The notes below the pieces were generated by a model. That model saw only the letters and a program-made list of their open reading frames with translations, was not told the DNA's origin and made no database searches. DNA of 64,000 nt from an uncultured Prevotellaceae bacterium. GTDB lineage: Bacteria; Bacteroidota; Bacteroidia; Bacteroidales; Bacteroidaceae. Made by a program: the position numbers and the translations under genes. Shown in pieces: positions 61,549 through 64,000 of the stretch. Numbering within the stretch: the stretch's first letter is position 1; every line of letters starts with the position of its first letter. The DNA is taken from assembly GCA_902801375.1 (NCBI GenBank), contig CADCIB010000002.1:1-64000 (forward strand), given 5' to 3'.

Positions 61549-64000
61549 TCTTTCGGATGGTGAGTGGAGTCGGCAGGTTCGCTGACCGTTGTCGTGGAAT
61601 CAGGGCGTAGTGGCGTTGGCAGAGGGAGAGAGTAGGGTTGTTCTGACTTCAGGTTGAAGATGTCCTTGAAGTGCTGCAAGGAGCGTCGCCATACAAAGCC
61701 CACTCCGTATTCTTGTGTATAGCCGTCGAGCCAGTCGTAGACATTGTTCTCGTAATAGAGTTTCACGTATTTGTTGGCGGTGTCGTCAAGTCGGTATTCG
61801 AAGGTGACATTGTCGAAGAACGAGCGGTTCTGCTGCTGTATGTTGGCTCCTGTGGAGACAGAGCCGCCGATGGAGATTTTCAGGCGGTTGTTCCAGAAAC
61901 GTTTGGCAAACTTGAACGAATAGTCGGTGTGCATGTTGCCCGAGGCGTCGGTAGTGTTGTCGAGTCCGATGGAGAAATCGAGTGTTCGCAGGGCATTGCC
62001 AGTGATGTTGTTGATCTCGCTTTGCAGGAACGAGTTCAGCGCGCTGTTCATGGAGAAGCCGTTGGTGTTGCCGTCGGCAAGGTACATGCCTGTGGTGAGC
62101 ATGGTGACGGCGAGTTTGCCTCTTTGCTCCACAGACATCGTCTGCAACTCGTTGTGCAATTGCATGTCTTCTGGTGCATCGAGGGTGAACTCCAGTCCCA
62201 TGTCGTTGAGTGTCTTGGTGATGATGACGCCGCAGTCGAAATAGACGCTTCGTCCCACGCCATTGTCCGACGAAACGGTGGCCTTGACGTGTTCGGTGGC
62301 TGTGATGTTGAGCGTGGGGTTCATGGGTTCGCCAGTGAACTCAATGTAGCTGCCGTCCTGGATGGTGAAGGTTCTCAACGGGATGATGGGCAGCGAGTAT
62401 TTCATTTCGCCATTCGATAGCGTGTAGCGACCGGTGAGACGGAGGTCGTCGGCCGTGTCGTACATCATACGGAGGGTGCCGCCGCCCATGAGGTCGATGT
62501 AGTTGGTCTTGTCGGCATTGAGATAGGCCATCACATGAGCACCCTTCGATACATCCACGGTCATGTCCATGTTGAAGCCGTTGAGCGGTGGACGGTTGAC
62601 AACGGTCTGTGTGGTGTCGCTGAAGTCGGTGAACTTCACCAGTTCGTCCAGCTGATTGTCTGTGGTCAACGGTGTGTCGCGCATGATGTAGTTGAGGTCA
62701 GTTGTTCCCAATACATCGAGCTTGCCGCGCATCTTCAGTTGGTCGAGCGGACCGTCAATGCGTCCGAAGAAATTGACGAAGGCCTGTCCGTAGGCCACGC
62801 TGCGGCTGTTCTCTTTCGCATCGATCAGTTTGAAGTTGTCGGCACGCATCCGCACATTCATGCGTATTTTGTCCAAGTTGGTGAAGTCGATGTCGCCCGC
62901 CATGTTCAGCGGATTCTCGTTGTAGGCATACATCTCGAAGTTTTCGAGCAGCAGGTGGCTACCCACGATGCGCACAGGGTCGTTGCTGAAACGCATGTCG
63001 ATGCCGTAGGGGACGCTGACCATGTGGCAGGAGTCGAGGAACACCTCGCCGTTGACTTTCGGACGCTCCAGCGAACCCTTGATGCTCAGGTCGCCCTCAC
63101 CGTAGCCTTTGAAGCCGAAGAGCTGGTCGGGTATGAAACCGTTGACAAGCGACATGGGCAGGCGTTTGAGCGAAAACACCATGTCGATGGCATCTTTCCG
63201 GTCGGGGGCGTAGGTGCCTGAAACGGTGCCCACCTCCTGTCCTTCCACCGCCAGTGTGCCGTCGATGAAGTGCGAACCGTCTTCCAAAGGCATGTACACG
63301 AACTCCGTGCCGAGGTTGCCCATAGGGTTGCCTTCGTAGGTCATCTGGTTGACGGTCATCGACGATGATATCGTGAAGTGTTCTCCTTCCTCCACATAGT
63401 GGTAGTCGCCGTCCACCAGTCCGGTGATGTTGGGCATATAGGGAACGACGGAGGTGATTTCCTCCAGATTGAGCTTGTTGAGCGAAATGGTCAGGTCTTG
63501 CAAGGCATCCAGATTGTCGTCGTTGGAATAGAGTTTCACACCTGTGCCGTCGTCGGCAAGGATTTCCAGGTCGGCTGACACACGTCGGTTGTCAGCCAAG
63601 AATACGTAGTTGTCGGCATTGATGCGTGCGGGTCGGTAGGCGATGACGGCGTCATTGTCTTTCAGGTGCAGGCGTATGCCGTTTTCCTCCATTGCGGCTT
63701 CTGCTCCGAGACGTATGCCGAGCTTGTCCTTGTCGTCGTAATAGCGAAGGTTGACGTTGGCACCGCGCTCAGTCAGACCGCCGTCGAAGAGCGTGTTGAA
63801 GACAAACTGCGGATTCTTGACACCGTTGCGTACTTGTCCGTTGAAGGCAATGTTGGTGGAGTCCGACACGAAGTTCACGCGCACCGTATCGAGTTGCATA
63901 CTGTCCACCATGAGCGTGAGCAGGCGGATGTTGCCGTTCAGGCCCTCTGCGGGTGAGGTCTTCAGGTCGATGTCAGCATCTTGGAAGGTATAGCCCATAT
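61545..64000 (-). CDS. tamB: TamB (DUF490), C-terminal part; start beyond window
   Basis: The frame is open to the right edge; at least 817 aa are seen. Long repetitive beta strands (LKLNTLFDGG-type blocks, GDYHYVEEGEHFTISSSMTV, GEGDLSIKGSLERPKVNG, LDQLKMRGKLDVLGTTDLNYIMRD) fit the beta-taco groove of TamB. The C-terminal domain is clear: MEYFTGEPMNPTL-like region PMNPTLNITATEHV, LEFTLDAPED, LAVTMLTTGMYLADG. It spans the periplasm from the inner membrane and pairs with TamA, whose gene it overlaps by 4 bp. Confidence 0.92.
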   Translation of the reverse strand, partial: MGYTFQDADIDLKTSPAEGLNGNIRLLTLMVDSMQLDTVRVNFVSDSTNIAFNGQVRNGVKNPQFVFNTLFDGGLTERGANVNLRYYDDKDKLGIRLGAEAAMEENGIRLHLKDNDAVIAYRPARINADNYVFLADNRRVSADLEILADDGTGVKLYSNDDNLDALQDLTISLNKLNLEEITSVVPYMPNITGLVDGDYHYVEEGEHFTISSSMTVNQMTYEGNPMGNLGTEFVYMPLEDGSHFIDGTLAVEGQEVGTVSGTYAPDRKDAIDMVFSLKRLPMSLVNGFIPDQLFGFKGYGEGDLSIKGSLERPKVNGEVFLDSCHMVSVPYGIDMRFSNDPVRIVGSHLLLENFEMYAYNENPLNMAGDIDFTNLDKIRMNVRMRADNFKLIDAKENSRSVAYGQAFVNFFGRIDGPLDQLKMRGKLDVLGTTDLNYIMRDTPLTTDNQLDELVKFTDFSDTTQTVVNRPPLNGFNMDMTVDVSKGAHVMAYLNADKTNYIDLMGGGTLRMMYDTADDLRLTGRYTLSNGEMKYSLPIIPLRTFTIQDGSYIEFTGEPMNPTLNITATEHVKATVSSDNGVGRSVYFDCGVIITKTLNDMGLEFTLDAPEDMQLHNELQTMSVEQRGKLAVTMLTTGMYLADGNTNGFSMNSALNSFLQSEINNITGNALRTLDFSIGLDNTTDASGNMHTDYSFKFAKRFWNNRLKISIGGSVSTGANIQQQNRSFFDNVTFEYRLDDTANKYVKLYYENNVYDWLDGYTQEYGVGFVWRRSLQHFKDIFNLKSEQPYSLPLPTPLRPDSTTTVSEPADSTHHPKE

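Overview
The window comes from a Bacteroidales genome, most likely Prevotella or a close relative. The evidence is the Bacteroidetes promoter form TTTG-N19..21-TAnnTTTG in front of many genes, a SusC/SusD pair, secreted proteins with type IX-like C-terminal tags, a fused MurF-Alr enzyme, and Bacteroidetes-restricted families (DUF4924, DUF4230, an UpxY-type NusG paralogue). No rRNA, tRNA, intact transposase or CRISPR array was seen.

Left end (1-8160, visibly AT-richer than the rest): the tail of an unidentified gene, a 6S-like RNA with its own promoter, then a tight run of eight + strand genes. They are TonB-C-terminal/MORN-like protein, WG-repeat protein, second TonB-C-terminal protein, and four membrane proteins that all start with the same Cys4 zinc ribbon. 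I do not recognise this set as a described system. A non-coding stretch follows (8155-9147) with an 81-bp duplicated promoter unit, a small structured RNA on the minus strand and a reverse-transcriptase remnant. Then come a nitroreductase and a DinJ-like/YafQ toxin-antitoxin pair.

10.6-38.3 kb holds pectin-related genes mixed with housekeeping genes: a hexuronate-type MFS transporter, MurF-Alr, GroES-GroEL, a GH28 enzyme, Tex, then on the minus strand a SusC-SusD-beta-helix lipoprotein operon, a secreted OB-fold-repeat protein, a 1.49-kaa BspA-like leucine-rich-repeat protein, and a GH28-GH105 fusion. Outer-membrane uptake (SusCD), backbone cleavage (GH28), removal of unsaturated uronyl ends (GH105) and monomer import (MFS) make a coherent route for pectic oligosaccharides.

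38.3-64 kb is mostly core genome. It contains a cobalamin riboswitch with its own promoter and terminator but no recognisable B12 gene behind it (only a 30-codon ORF), an ECF sigma factor, Rpe, a TrpF-like protein lacking the usual catalytic residues, a thioesterase and a phosphodiesterase. An operon lysE-type/DUF4924/rfbD/prfC/upxY follows, then PAP2 phosphatase, DUF1573 protein, AspS, a histone-like winged-helix protein, ManC, GlnS/TPR/DedA, and a TamB-TamA-DUF4230-DUF4230 operon that runs off the right edge.

A recurring feature is short tandem arrays of hairpin-forming units in intergenic DNA (14941-15025, 35553-35640, 49413-49497, 58311-58364). Two of these arrays share the same unit although they lie 34 kb apart.
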